A stretch of DNA of 64,000 bases, taken from the NCBI GenBank assembly GCA_013398275.1, contig VZSE01005023.1, forward strand, positions 248,001 through 312,000, written 5' to 3'. Source of the DNA: Promerops cafer. Taxonomy: Eukaryota > Chordata > Aves > Passeriformes > Nectariniidae. Numbering within the stretch: position 1 is the stretch's first letter; the number at the start of each line of letters is the position of its first letter. Below the pieces are notes generated by a model. The model was not told the origin of the DNA and ran no database searches. It was given only the letters and a program-made list of their open reading frames with translations. Positions 11,401 through 24,262 of this stretch are shown here, piece after piece. Made by a program: the position numbers and the translations under genes.

Positions 11401-14400
11401 CAAGGAGTTCTAATCAACGGACATAGATGCCATGGCTTAAGCAGGTGCGACTGTACTTTTAATAATGCAAGGTAGGTTTGTACTGTCATTGGGGAGAGAA
11501 GAGACCTGAAAACTGTGAAGGACTGCTGCATCTAAGAAGACTTTAAAGACAATGAGGTTCAGCAAATTAGGCTAAATTGCCACTGTAAATTTCACAACGA
11601 AGCTATGTAAAATTCTGACATTAGAGGATGTTTCCAAGAATGAAACTATAGAATGCGTAGCTGCAGACTGCACTGCAGAATAGTTCACAGGGATACCTGT
11701 GTCAGAAAATGCTGATAGAAAAATTGCCAGCACCTTCCAGAGAGACACTACTGTTAGTAACAGGTGCTGTTGCTAGCAAATTTCATATCTTCATTCCCCA
11801 TCAAACACAAACCAGAAAACATGTAAACTATGGCTAGACAGAAGCAGTGACTTCTACTAGCAGAGCATTCATGTTAGCAAATCCTCACACCCAAAATTGT
11901 TCTGGAGGGCTTACATTTCTGACAATGTTTGTCACTCTTCATGTACTCATTGTATGGAATTGAAGTAAAGCAAGTTTGTATGTCACTATCAGTAGCTGTC
12001 GAAAATAAAGGTCAGCAAAACATGAAGGCCAAAACTGCATATACTAAAATTGGCAAAACCCAACTCACTTCACCCAACTCAATTCTGGAGGCCCTCCCAC
12101 AAATATTTGCATCTGTCAGAGTATCACATTTCTTGTAGAAAATACATTTACAGAATAGGTAAGCACAAATAAATCTGGACGCATACAATTAAAGTTGTGA
12201 TCTGTTTCTTTACTCATGTAATTTTCATTTCTCATTCTTAATTTTAAGGGGAATTGACCACTGTTTTAATCTCTTTAAATTTGTTCTTTTTACCCCAAAG
12301 TGAAAGTAGTTCTGTGGCTATGCAGCTGGTATACATGTTCTCAGATGTATGCTAACTTTCTTCAGGTAGATTTATATCAAAATACTGGAGAGCTCTATAT
12401 ATTTTCACATAATGAAATTTATTACAGGCAGGGAAAATAATGATATAGAGAGAAGCCATGTTGGATTCCCAACAGGGTGTTGTACCTTTCCTACAAGCAT
12501 ATATAATTTACTGGAAATTAGTATTTTTATATGCTGGAAAGCAGCCACAACTAGTATGCTTTGTTCAATAATGTGCTCTGGTTCTGTACTTATAACCTAT
12601 GATGAACTGGTATCTGGTGAGAAAAGGGGCGTATAGCCACTGGTCTGCCAAAAATACAAACCCCAAGTTCACATGTGGGGAAGATAAGGGGTGAGGATTC
12701 AAAGAAATCTGAGGGTATGGGGAATGGAAATGGAAGCTGGGAGGAAACTCGTGGCAGGGAAGGACAGGCTGGATATTGCATGGTGGCAGAAGGCGTGTGC
12801 AAAGGGAAACGCTGGGGCAGGGCTGGCTCAGCAGGGCAGAGCTGAGTCAGGACCCAGAGAGGAAAGGGCAAGACATGGTGGGGAGATGTGCAAGGGGCTG
12901 TGCCCACCTGCACAGGATGTGAATTTACCATTAGAGACCTCAGCATAACACATTTGGTGTCCTGATACTTCTTTCCCTCTGAGGATTAGCTGGTCTAATT
13001 TTCACACTGATTCAGCTGGGCAGGAATAGTTTTGGTTGTTTGTGACACTCTGGTATTTCACTGCTTATGACACAGCAAATCTTCTTAAGTAAAAGGTTTT
13101 AATAAGGGAAAATCTTTATTCCAGTAGAACACTTTTTAAAGGGATGAAAAGATGCTTTTCCTATGCAAGATTATATATTTTTATGTATTTCTGTCTGCCT
13201 CCCATTAGTGAACTTATATGACACAGTGAACAGTGAACTTATATGCAGACACAAATGTTCATGGCCATTCCCTCCTGTGGTTAACAGGGGACTGGAAATC
13301 TTTGGTCTGTGGGGAAACTGCCTAGTGGAAGACGGGCTTTGGTAAGAGAAATGTTGACAGTTAACTGATAAAAATAAATTCTTTTGCAATCTTTCCACAA
13401 GGTGAAAAGGAGGTTTTTTCCATCCAGAACACATACTCTTTAATGAAAGTCTCTAATGGGAAGATCGGAAATAAAGAAGCTGGAAAGCAGACTTAGTACA
13501 TTTCTCTTCATGTGGTTTCAGTCCTTCTCATGTTTTTGTAGTTGTTGCATTTGAATTTGCTGTCCTGCAAAGAGAATATGCACCTCCCCAGTGACAACTA
13601 ATGAAGATTCTCCATTTAGCTCAGTTGGGAATATTTGGTGCTTCTGGAGCCAATGATTACAAGTTTGCTCTACTCTGTGTAGCTTAGCATGTTAATGTTT
13701 TTTTCTTTGTCTGTGGAGAGCCTGAATCAGCACAGCAGTACAAGTTGTTGTATACTGCTAGCTAATAATTGTTTTTTTCTGTTCATCTGAGGGGGAAAAA
13801 ATAGACTCTAAAACTCCTCATCTTTTTGTCTTCTGAAGCAAACCCTCCCACAATTTAATCTGACGTGAAATTTTAAATTGATTATGAAGAGAGAAGGAAA
13901 AAACCGTTCAAAAATAGCCAAAAGGAATAATGAAATTCAAAAGGCAGGGTGGCTGGTGACAAAGGAAAAGAGAAGATATTAAAGTGTCAACTAATGGTGG
14001 TCAAGAAGGCTTGAGCTGCAAAAATGGTAGCAAGGGTAGAAGGGTGTGTATTTTTCCAGTGTCCTGGTGTTAAAGCCACAGTGTGCAGAAGCAGAAGATT
14101 GTGATTGACTGGCCTCTCAGGAAACCTGAATCCACATCAGCTGCCTGCAGCAACCTGGGGAAGGATGCTCAGCTCATTTAAGTGAGATACTGCATTGTGC
14201 TGGAAGCTTCGTACAACTGCATTGTGCCTGGATTCATAGTTACTCTGCCAGCCTCAGAGCAAGGACTTAAGCAAAGCACTCCTTGTGTTTAATCCTTGTT
14301 AAAGGAACAGAATAAATTAAGGAAAAAGTGGAAAATCAGAACCTGTCTTGGACAAGGATTTGGTAATCTATTGAGACCTCACTAAACCCAGAGCTCTGAG

Positions 14401-17400
14401 TGTTTTAGAGACTTATGATGGAGACTAGTTATTGGTTATCACTGAACGACTGAACTGTTTAAATGTCATAGAAAGACATTCTGTCAAATTTTAATTCAGG
14501 TATGGTATAAGATGTGAGTTATTGAAGTTTTTATTATGAGGAAGCAAAAAACCATGGGCACTGCATGTCTTTTTTTATTAGAAATTATCAAGAAAAATTA
14601 GAAAAAACTTTGAACAAACTGCATTTCACATTATTTTGATTTAAACATTTTGTAACACTTGATGTTGTATTGTAAAATGTTTTAGTTTTGGGAAAGTCCT
14701 ATTTTTCAACAAAAAAATAAACCTTTAAAATTGTTTGCAGGATGTTTATTTAATAAAGTTCAAATGAACAGATTAAGCTTTTATGCCTCTTTCTTTATGA
14801 GAGGAAAGCAGAACATTAAAAAAAGGTGATCACCATTCCCTGTTTATCATATACAGCCAAGAAATAGTGCTTATACTAGTCAGTTGTAGGAATAATTAGT
14901 GTTTATAGTAACAATAATCACTGGCTACATCAACTCAAATTTTTTTTTTTAGTCTGCAAATAATTCTGCACAACTCCACCTGAGGGGACTTCAATCAAGG
15001 AATAGTTCAGAGTGGACTGTTCATTGCTAATTGGTTTTACAGGGTGGATCCAGGTTTGTTCTTTGCCACATGGGAAAACATTGTTTCTGCATTTTTAACT
15101 CCATGTACGTGAAATGTTTTCATTACTTATTGCCAGTTTGTCTCAATAAAACAATGAAGGCTGCTGGTTGGGGTGGGTTGTGAAGAGTGTCTGCTGACAG
15201 AGAGTCATTTTTCATACTGAACAGCCATTTGGGGGAGAAAAGAGAAAGAGGAGAAAAATACTTTAACAGCTTGCAATGTAACTAGAATTCCCTGTTCCTT
15301 TGCTAGTTTATAGTCAGTAAATAGCTTCTAGAAACTCATTCCCTTTGGCCTCATTCCATTGCTTCTTGAGCTACTAAAAACATTTGCAGAAACAGCAGGG
15401 GTTGTAATACCTGTTCTCTTAGTTCTTCACTGTTCCTAATATTTGTAATTATAGAAGAATTGTTTATCATTTAATAGAGATTTTTTTACCGTTGTTTTTA
15501 TAGCATAATCATTTTTTCCAAGGTTAACAGCTTGACTATCAGCTTTTCTTTTTGTTGGAATCTTGGCCTCATAATTTTTAAATTGTGAATGAATGATTGC
15601 TTTTTATTTTGTACAGCTGATTAGAACTGTCTGATGAGGTGCTATTAGTACAATCTCATTTATGGTTATATTTTTTTGTAAAACTTCGGGAATGGAATTT
15701 ACTTTACTCCAAGGTCTGTTTTCTTTGTCTGGAGGGGTTGAGAAGGCTTGAAGCTGTCCTGTGGTGCACTCCCATCCAGAGGCACTCCTCTGACAACTCA
15801 GGTTTGGGCAGAGCATGACTTCATGCGAGAACTGTCAGATACTTTGTGCAGAGAGCAGATGAAAAAGAAACTTGAGCTAATGATACTTGGGTTAAGTATT
15901 TCCCAGTGGTAGTAGAAATTCCTTCTGTTCACTTGGATCTCTTCCTGATGGTGAACTGCAGAAATATTTTCAAACTTAGTACTGGATTTGAATATGTGCA
16001 CTTCAGTGCTCTGCCCTCTCCCACCTTAGGAACCTTGGTGACCACAAAAGTGGTCATGATTTGTCATAATTGGACTTTTCTGTCTTGCCTGGTTATTTTA
16101 TTACAATTGTTTCTCTCAGTGTCTTTCAGCTGAAAGAAATTTTGTTTTTCCCAGATAGAAGACTTCAAGTCTGTGATTTCCCTTTCCTACATAGCACAAG
16201 TGATTGTTTATTTTCACAGTGTTTCAGCTGTGCCACTGTGGGATTTACCTTTTTCCCCACACTCCTTGTTACCTTTCAAGTTATTGTGCAATTAAAGGAT
16301 TATTTTTAGTTTCCCAGCTAAACTTTTCAGCTGTTCTTTTTTTACCACTTTCACACTAGTGGTCTTGAATTCCTGACTAACCTAACACTTCTTTTTCCAT
16401 ATCTATAGTCATTTGTCACTTTGCTATCCAAGGTAGAGAAGCTTTTTAAAATAACTTTTCTGGCACATAGTAGGCTGGTCTTTGGAGAGATTATAAAGGT
16501 TCTTAAAATGTAGATTGAACTCTAGGACTGTACTTGACAGTAGTTATATTCCTTGGGAATATTTGCAGTTTTAGTTTGTATTTGACTGCCTTCATCACTG
16601 GATACTCCAAATGACCATAATGTACCACATTTTCACAAAACAAAGAAAGCAAGAAAATTCCTGCCTGCCCACTGCAACAGGACAGGCAGTAGGAATGAGA
16701 TCTATCCTAGACTTAAGAATGTAAGTAATGGTCTATTGGATTGCACCTTGATCCACTGTCAGCAGTACTCTACCTCTGACAATGGCACTAGGAAACTCAT
16801 TCTAGAGTCAACATGAGAGTCTGGCCACCATGTGGTCCGTTCCCCTTGTACTCCACCAATATCCAATTAAAAAAAAAAAGGAAAAAGAAAAAAAGAACAT
16901 TTTACTTTTCATACTGCTGTGAGTGTAAAATTTCACATCACTGGAGTTGTAAACAGCAAAACTCACCATTATTCCCATAACTCTACTCCAGAGCATGTCT
17001 TTTATGTGAAACTACAAAGTTAAACTGAGGAAAGCACTGAAAGCAAAATAATATTATTTTGAATACTTAGCATTTTTCTACATAAATAGCACTCAAAATT
17101 TCAAAACTTCCCTTTATGACATCCCATCTAATCATGAGTGTTGTTGAGCAAAAAATTATTATTTTCAGATTTGGTGACAGTGCTATCAGTGGTTGAAATT
17201 TGACTTCTTCAATATGTAGCAAAAAACATTTGGAGTGACTTTGCAAGTCTTGGTAAATACATCCTAATCTTTCCCAGCATATATTATGTGCTTCAGAAAA
17301 GTTATTATTTGTCTCTGGTTTTGCTGATAGTAGTAGTACCTGGTAAGTCGCTTTGGCTTCAGTCTATACCTGCTGCTCTCACTGAGATGTCTGCACTGGC

Positions 17401-20400
17401 TTTTCAGTGTCACAGAATTTCTCTGCACACCTGCATGTAGCACTGAAGAACCTTAATGCTCTTTCAGACAATCTCTGTATGACTAACCAGGGAGGAACCT
17501 GAGAAGCCATGGGAACTTGCTTCATAATGTTGCCTGATACCAAAAGACAAAAATTCTTTCAACATTATTAAAATGGCAAGATAAAAAAGCAGTTCTTTAT
17601 TGGAAACTTCTGGGTGTGTCCATAGTTATGGGCTGTGGGCACACATGGTATCAGATTTCTACTATTTTTATAAGTTTAACAAATTATCATATCTGACAAA
17701 CATTGTCAGATGAGCAGTTGATTAAGGAATTTTTCCTTGGGTACTGCCCCACTGGAGTTGGTCCAGGGCTTCTTTGCCCCACTTCATGTTATGTCTTCTC
17801 AGATTCTGACTAGAAAACAAAATGTTCTTCTTGTAGGTCCTCTACCTCAAAATAAGACTAAAAAGTATTTCAGGAGTGTGTTATAAGATTAGGTTATTAT
17901 TCTTAAATCTAAGAGAAAGGGTAGGAAAAATACCAGGAGCTGTATAAGCACGTATTAATGGTCCACAAAGGTACAACCATATGAAAAATACATAAAAAGC
18001 AAAAATCTTTAGGCATCAATAAAAGATGGGTGATATAGGCAGGACTAGGAACTTTACTGGGCACCAATCAGTTGGATGTGCTGTGGTTAAAACCCCTTAT
18101 TTTAAGCATGTTCCATATTGGCATTTTGTATGTACAAATTGAACAATATATTTTTCTTTCTCAGCCTCTTCAGAATTTCAGGCCTCCTGCAGATTTCCTT
18201 GTTTGCTGGCAAGAGAGTAGAAGTTCACTGATGTTGTCTCAATTTGTAAATTTCAAAAAGCTGGTTTCAAAAGACAGGCATTTCAAATTCCCCATGCCAA
18301 AACTTCTACCCCTTCCAATGATAATATATGTAAATTGAAGTGAGATAGCACACTTATACCAGCCCAGAAAAATATTTGGTATTTTCTGTTGCCCAGCTGT
18401 CTTTGGAAGAAGCAATATTTGACTAATATTGGCCTTATCTTAGGAGAGCCTATTTCTCAAATATATTACCTGATGAATTTCAAAGGCTGCCTCATAAACC
18501 ATGTGATCATTTTCCTTGATTGTATCCCAGATTGGTGGAATCTTTGTTTAATAAAGAAGTGATGTATGAAGAAACAAAAGAATGATCACTTAAGAAGCAT
18601 AAATCCTTTGCTGAAGCTTCCAGACCAAGGAAAAACAACTATCTATGATCACCACCTCTATGAAATGAAGAACTTTGCTGATGGAACAGAAGAGAAAGAC
18701 CAGACAATCACAGCTCCATTTTGGATCAAAATATATGCTTTATTAACTTTAGCCTTTTTATGCTTTCATTTTTTCCATAAAAACCTTAAATTTTAAGGAG
18801 AAAAGTATTTTTCTAGTTAGTTCTAAGCCCAAAAGAAATATTTTTATGTAATCAAATAAAGTGGTGTTGAAATCACTGTTTGTAAATCTTTAGGTATCTA
18901 CCACTACATAAATAAAGCAAAATATTGTTGTGGAAGAGATTATATGCAAAATTGGTTGTTAATTTAGAAACATACTAAAATGTTTAACATCTTGTAAAAT
19001 CTAGTTTTGGGTTCCATTATTACCTGTAACACATACTATTAATTAAAATAGGTGTTTCTCATAGGTAACTTTGACCCACATATTTTGAGCCATGACTTAG
19101 GTAGCTGTCTCATTTATCCTACTGTTTGCAAGTGGAAATTTCATTTTCTCTTCTCTCGTGATCTCTGATCAGGGTATTATACTGGGTCTCACTTGACCTT
19201 TTACAGAGAAATGGAACAGTTTAAAAGGAAGAGTGAGATCTAGAAAAGGCAAAGCATTTCCATGAAATTATTTCTTTTAAAAATTCTAATGGGAACAATT
19301 GTACTTCACATCTTGTGTGCTAGGCAAATTTCTGGTTCTGACTAGGCTTGTACAACGTGTCTGTCTGCCTCAGCAGTTACAGAGGTAGGAGGACAACCTC
19401 TGAAGTACTTTGTTTCTGGGATCTGGGACAACCATTGTGCAAACTAATCCCATGCCCAGACCATCTGGTTTCCCCATCTGTTCAGCTCCCACAGCCTGAG
19501 ACACAGTGCCCAAAGAATAAGCCCCCAAAAGTTTAAGTTTGAAGGCATGTTTTCAGGGTTCAGCTTCTGGGTCTGTGACATCATCTATGTCTCACTTGTG
19601 GCAAGCATGGTCTAGGAAACTTGTGCTTGAACCTGAGGAAGCAAATGGGCCTTGAAGCCCAAAGTATTCATTTCTGGAGTATCCAGCATGCTCATGCTGC
19701 CAGCACATCATTTTCTATCATGAAAAAGAAGACTCAGATTAATAGGTCATGTTAATACCATTGCTACGGCTGACAAGTGAAAAACAAGGTAAGAATCATG
19801 TCTGCATCCAAGACACCAGAAGAATCCTGTCAGATAGAACACAGCAGCTCTGTCTCCTTGGGACAGTAGCTTGAGAACAGAAGGATTTCCCTTGAGCATC
19901 TGAAATAGCTTCATTCACTCCAGTTGTATCTGTAGTGAGGAGGGCACTGCTGGCTAGCAGTTGATCTCAAGGTAAACAGCAATGGCTCAGTCACTGCAGA
20001 CACCTGGTCAGCCAATAGCAGTGTTGGCACCAAATCAGGCACCCATGTTAGAGCACCTCAGCTGTGTCCCCCAACTCAGAGAAAAGCACCTGCTTTGATA
20101 GTAAAAAATTTAGGTGGTTTAGCCTCATTAGCAGCCCAGGATTTGAAACTCATTCCATAGACACACACTGTATTTCAGTGTTTCCTCATGGCACTATTGC
20201 AGGCTTTTGGCTCTTTGAGCTTCCTTCAGTTTTGTCTTTCCCCTCTTGAGCCATTTCAGCAGGAAAGCCTAATGACTATGGCCAAGTGAGCCCCATCCTC
20301 CGTGAAACTGTGTTATCTGTGTCCCTCTCTTGCTTTCCCAACTACCCCTGACCTCCTTGAGGCCTCTCTCAATGGGAAGATACCACACAGTCTTCAGGAG

Positions 20401-20855
20401 ACTTACCTGAAAATAGAGGGATGAAATCCTACCCTTTCCCTTTGCTGTACAAGTCTGTATCCTATACTGGGACACACATGGGTGCACCAAAATAATCCTT
20501 TATTAAGTAAACATACTTAAATATCTGTCTGAATCCTTCTTGTTCTCCCCCCGGATGGGCTTAATTTTACATTTCTTATGGAGAGCTGATGTTGAGCAAT
20601 AGTGGCAGCTTCCTGCCGTAATTATAAAATAATATAATGATGAAGAAATGAAGAACAAGGAAAGTATCCCAAGGGCCATATGGCAGTAATATGCTCTATG
20701 AATTGGTTTTCAAATTATTTGTAAGGAGGAGGAAGGATAATTAAACTTGTGTATCTTTATTTCTCTGCAACATAATCCCAAGGGCTAGTTTAGGTTAAAG
20801 CATGCTCCACTCACAGTGTCATGCAGCAGGATTTTGCTTCACACTGGATTATATC
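8467..20855. other. Intergenic sequence, no gene seen
   Basis: More than 12 kb without a supported gene or RNA. It contains a T16 run (9242-9257), a 25-bp period 1.6-copy tandem at 13207-13245 (unit begins agtgaacttatatg), slightly G+C-richer patches near 9.4-9.9, 10.4-10.6 and 12.7-12.95 kb, and one ancient repeat at 16717-16800. The open frames (up to 118 codons) show low-complexity or random-looking translations. Confidence 0.6.
16717..16800 (+). repeat. Ancient amniote interspersed repeat fragment
   Basis: The order 'aagaatgtaag-aatggtctattggatt-gcac', 'gatccactgt', 'tctacctctgacaatggcactagg' follows a widespread sauropsid repeat whose core reads about AAGAATGTAAG-A-GGCCATACTGG then CCAGTATCCTGTCT-CGACAGTGGCC. 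The family name was not confirmed. It is old and diverged. Confidence 0.45.
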
Positions 20856-22242
20856 TCACAGAGTCACAGAATATGATGAGCTGGAAGGGACCCAACCCAG
20901 ATCATCAAGTCCAACTCCTGGCCCTGCACAGCATCATCCCCAAGAGCCACACCATGTGTCCAAGAGTATTGTCCTAACACTTCTTGAACTCTGTCAGGCT
21001 GGTGCTGTGGCCACTTCCCTGGGCAGCCTGTTCCAGTGCCCATCCACCCTCTGGGTGAAGAATCTTTTCCTGATATCCAGCCTAAACCTCTCCTGACACA
21101 ATCTCAGGCCATTCCCTCATTTCCTGTCACTGTGCACCACAGAGAAGAGATCAGTGCGTGCCCCTCTGCTTCCCCTCATGAAGAAGTTATAACTGCAGTG
21201 AGGTCTCCCCTCAGTCTCGCCCAGGCTGAACAGACCAAGTGACCTCAGCTGCTCCTAATACATCATGTTCTTAGCCCTCCTTTGGAAGCTCTCTCATAGT
21301 TTAATGTCTGTTTTATATTGTGGCACCCAAAACTGCCCCCAGCACTCGAGATGAGGCTGCCCCAGTGCAGAGCAGAGCGGGACAATCCCCTCTCTTGCCT
21401 GGCTAGCGATGCTGTGCCTGATGTCCCCCAGGACACAGCTGGCCTCCTGCCTGCCAGGGCACTGCTGACTCACGTTTAACTTTCCATCAGTCAGGACCCT
21501 TGGGTCCCTTTCTACCACACTGCTCTCCAGCCTCTCATTCCCCAGTTTGTCTGTGCATCCAGGTTTGCTCCATCCCAGATGCAAAATCCAGCACTTTCCC
21601 TTGCTGAACTTCATATGGTTGGTGATTGCCCAGACCTCTGATTTGCTGAAGTGTGTCTGCAGGACCTCCCTGCCTTTGAGGGAGTCAACAGCTCCTGCCA
21701 GTTTTGTATAATCTGAGAATCTGCTTAGTGTCCCTTCCAGTCCTGCATTCAAGTAATTTATGAAGATATTGAAGAGCACAGGGCTGAGGATGGAGCCCTG
21801 CAGAACTCTACTAGTGACAAGTAGTACACCCCATTCACTGTAACCCTTTGTGCCTGAACCCTGAGCCAGCCCCTCACCCATCACATGATGTGAGCTGGAC
21901 ATCTGTCTTGGTTTGAGAGGAAGTGAGGTTTTTTTGGGAAGTTATAGTCAAACTAATCAGTGGTCAGATTTGAATATTGACACCTGGTGTGACCACTGAA
22001 GACATGGATTGCCTCAGAGAACACAGGGGGTTAAAAGCAGAGAATTCCCAAAGTTTCCTCTGTTTTGTACCGGCCGCAGGAGAATGCACACCTCACCTGG
22101 GGGAGGGGAAGCCATGGAGGCCCAGGCTGAGGTAGGCCGGAGTCCCAAAGAGAGAGAGAGGGTGGAAGGGAATGGAACCGGACCAGCACCTGCAGGATGA
22201 AGGGGTGGAGAAACACTGAAATGTCTTTTGTTCCCCCCTGCC

Positions 22243-22282
22243 AGAGAGAGAGATGGAGGGGGAGAGAGAGAGAAAGAGAGAG

Positions 22283-22320
<38 letters not shown>
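22243..22320 (+). repeat. (GA)n microsatellite inside the LTR
   Basis: An almost uninterrupted GA/AG dinucleotide tract with a few substitutions (GGAGGGGG near 22257, AAA near 22273, GCGA near 22285); the last third is pure. It produces false Arg/Glu and Leu/Ser repeat open frames on the two strands. The tract lies in the 5' half of the LTR, a part missing from the copy at 740-1245. Confidence 0.95.
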
Positions 22321-22321
<1 letters not shown>

Positions 22322-22679
22322 CTGTGCTAGCAGAGGAGGCAGGGGGTGGAAGGTGCCCACTGTGGGAGTCGCCACCATGAGATTTCAGTCTCCTGAGGGC
22401 AGCAGAGCTCAGACTTTTAATCATTTCCTAGGTGAAGGAAACTTTATGAAACATTAGTCCTCCTGGCTGGTGGTTAGAGAGAGAAGAGAGACAGTCTGGG
22501 ACCTGAGATATTAGAGGAAGATGGGAAGAATCCGAGGTGGGAGGAGATGATGGAGTGGCTTTTAGCTGGACTTTTCTTGTATAGCCATAGACTGAACCAA
22601 GTGGCCTGTAATACCTGAAACTGCATTTAAGTGGATGTGGTGTCTTGAGCCAAGAGATTGACCTGCAGTAATGACACCA

Positions 22680-22685
22680 TATAAA
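22680..22685 (+). promoter_or_regulatory. Candidate TATA box of the LTR
   Basis: TATAAA follows 'gacacca' in the middle of the LTR and lies about 440 bases before the AATAAA at 23128. The position is acceptable for an LTR promoter, but no initiator or start site can be established from sequence alone. Confidence 0.35.
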
Positions 22686-22882
22686 GGAGTGGAGTGAACA
22701 GAGGAAGATGAAGAGGGCGTGGTGGTGCTCTCTGTCTTTGGGCAGAAGAAGAGCTCTGTTCTCAAGACCCTCGGCCTCAGGGGATGAGAAAATGGGGGGG
22801 GACTGTTGTCCCAAAAATGAGACATGGTTGGTTTTTGGCACTTGGCAAAGCATCCTTGAAGAACCCCATGAGCAGTTTCGGT

Positions 22883-22913
22883 CCATGTACAGTGGTGAGA
22901 GCACTGTACATGG
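22883..22913 (+). repeat. Perfect 12-bp inverted repeat (hairpin) in LTR
   Basis: The arm CCATGTACAGTG (22883-22894) is followed by a 7-base loop GTGAGAG and the exact reverse complement CACTGTACATGG (22902-22913). The equivalent place in the sister LTR (740-1245, antisense) has only an imperfect version flanked by CCATG and CATGG. Confidence 0.9.
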
Positions 22914-23127
22914 AAACATAGGAGGTTTCAACCGTGTTTTGTGGGGAGGACTATGGTACAAGAAAGACTCCTCTCTCCTCTGATGGACTGAGAATTGATT
23001 ATAAGAGTGGTGGTAACCTGATCAGGCTTCCAAGGTTTTTGTCTCACTGTGTTTGGGTGGGAGGAGGAGGAATGTTTGGAAGGTTTTCATTCTGTTTCCT
23101 GTGTGTTTTGTGATTTTACTGTAGGTT

Positions 23128-23133
23128 AATAAA
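23128..23133 (+). terminator. LTR polyadenylation signal AATAAA
   Basis: AATAAA is followed by a T-rich stretch (gttttttccctctcttt). It is conserved in the antisense copy (TTTATT at 868-873). It fits the R/U5 boundary signal of an LTR read on the plus strand. Confidence 0.6.
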
Positions 23134-24262
23134 GTTTTTTCCCTCTCTTTCTAAGCTTGAGCCTGCTCTGCTCTGTTCCTGGTCACATGTCACAGCAGGT
23201 ATTTGAGGAAAATACATTTTCATGGGGGCACTGGCATTGGGCCAGCGTCAAACCAGGACAAGATCTTGTGCAGAAGAGCACTAGGAGGGACAGCATCAAA
23301 AGCTTTGTTCAAATCCAAAAAGATTACATCAACTGGCTTCTCTTGATCAGCTAGGTGGGTTATCTTGTCATAAAAGGAAATCAGGTTTGATAAGCCGGAC
23401 TTTTGTCTCATGAAGCTGTGCTGGCTTCAGGCCATCAGGCTCCATGGATTTGTAGGGATCCAGGTGTAGCCCCAGGTTTACTGGGAATTGATCATTCCTG
23501 CAGTCATGGTTCTCCAGCTCAGTGTACTGAGACCCCCCCTTGGTCCATCTGATGTTGATGACAGAGGCAAAGGATATGTTAAACCCCTTCCTTGTCCATG
23601 TCTCCAATTGTGAGGAGACCATCCTCATCCTGTAATGAGCTGATAATAGTTTTACACTGCCTGATGCCATTATTATATTTGAAAAAACTTTTTATTGTCC
23701 CCCACAGTTTTGGCCAGCTTCAGGTCCAGTTTTGGCTGCCTGAATTTCCTCTCTAAAGTATCTCTGTATCCTTGCCATGTTACCTGGCCCTGTTTTTCAC
23801 TGGGCATATACCTTCCTCTTTGCCTTATTTCCAAGAGACGGCTCCTGTTCAGCCAAGCTGGCCTTCTGCCTGGCCTGCTTGACTTCTGCCTTTTGGGAAT
23901 TGCTTGCTCCTCTGCCCTTAGAAAGTGATGTTTAAAAAGTGACCAGCACTGATGGACTCCGGCATCTGCAAAATATTCCCAGGGAACCTTGCTTACTAAT
24001 TGCCTGAGAAGCTTGAAGTCTGCTCTCCTCACATCCAGAGTTGAGGTTTTGCCTGCACTTTTCCTTCTGTTAACAGAGATTTTAAACTCTATTTTTTTCT
24101 TGGTCACCATGGCCAAGACAGCTGCCAATCTCCACTTCGCTCACAAAATCCATTCTGTTGAGAAGCAGCAGATCAAGCGGGGCATCTTTCTCAGTTGCCT
24201 TCCTTAGGACCTGTTCCATAAAGCTGTCATCCAGGTTTTTCAGGAATCTCAGAAGAGAATGA

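Larger units (their letters stand above)
21904..23260 (+). mobile_element. Solo ERV LTR (about 1.36 kb) nested in CR1
   Basis: The element begins TGTCTTGGTTTGA and ends TCAAACCAGGACA, near-perfect 13-bp inverted termini of the TG...CA type. The CR1 reverse transcriptase reading continues on both sides, so this is an insertion. Flanking pentamers acatc (left) and agatc (right) differ by one base, which fits a decayed 5-bp target duplication as seen in ERVL-type elements. A candidate TATA box (22680-22685) and AATAAA (23128-23133) give a plus-strand sense; the 3' terminus lies about 127 bases past the AATAAA. No gag/pol sequence is present, so it is a solo LTR left by recombination. It includes a GA microsatellite and a hairpin, listed separately. 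Open frames over it are shadows. Confidence 0.85.
20856..24262 (-). mobile_element. CR1 LINE, minus strand, interrupted by an LTR
   Basis: The 3' end lies at 20856 (inverted 'cacagagtcacagaat' followed by 'gctggaagggacc'), and the 5' truncation point is near 24262. Reading on the minus strand, 24255-24085 encodes the end of the endonuclease region (RFLKNLDDSF...LLDLLLLNR...GSCLGHGD). Next, 24128-23673 encodes the EN-RT linker (RRADFKLLRQL...VPWEYF, GRRPAWLNR, DNKKFF). At 23411-23261 it encodes RT (NLISFYDKITHLADQEKPVD, then FLDLNKAFDAV). The LTR at 21904-23260 then intervenes. At 21902-21294 the RT continues (VLQGSILSPVLFNIFINYL, FSDYTKLAGAVDSL, WAITNHMKF). The YTKL reading where CR1 normally has (A)DDTKL shows loss of a catalytic Asp. 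Frame changes near 23670 and elsewhere make it inactive. Confidence 0.92.

Noticed and set aside
12590..12946. 118-codon Pro/Ser-rich minus-strand frame
   Set aside because: Arises from a purine-rich, G-rich patch read on the opposite strand; composition alone keeps it open.
22014..22457. Leu/Ser-repeat and Arg/Glu-repeat frames
   Set aside because: Translations of the GA microsatellite within an LTR, not proteins.
22428..22961. 177-codon minus-strand frame
   Set aside because: Lies entirely within the LTR, antisense to it; no viral or host protein likeness.
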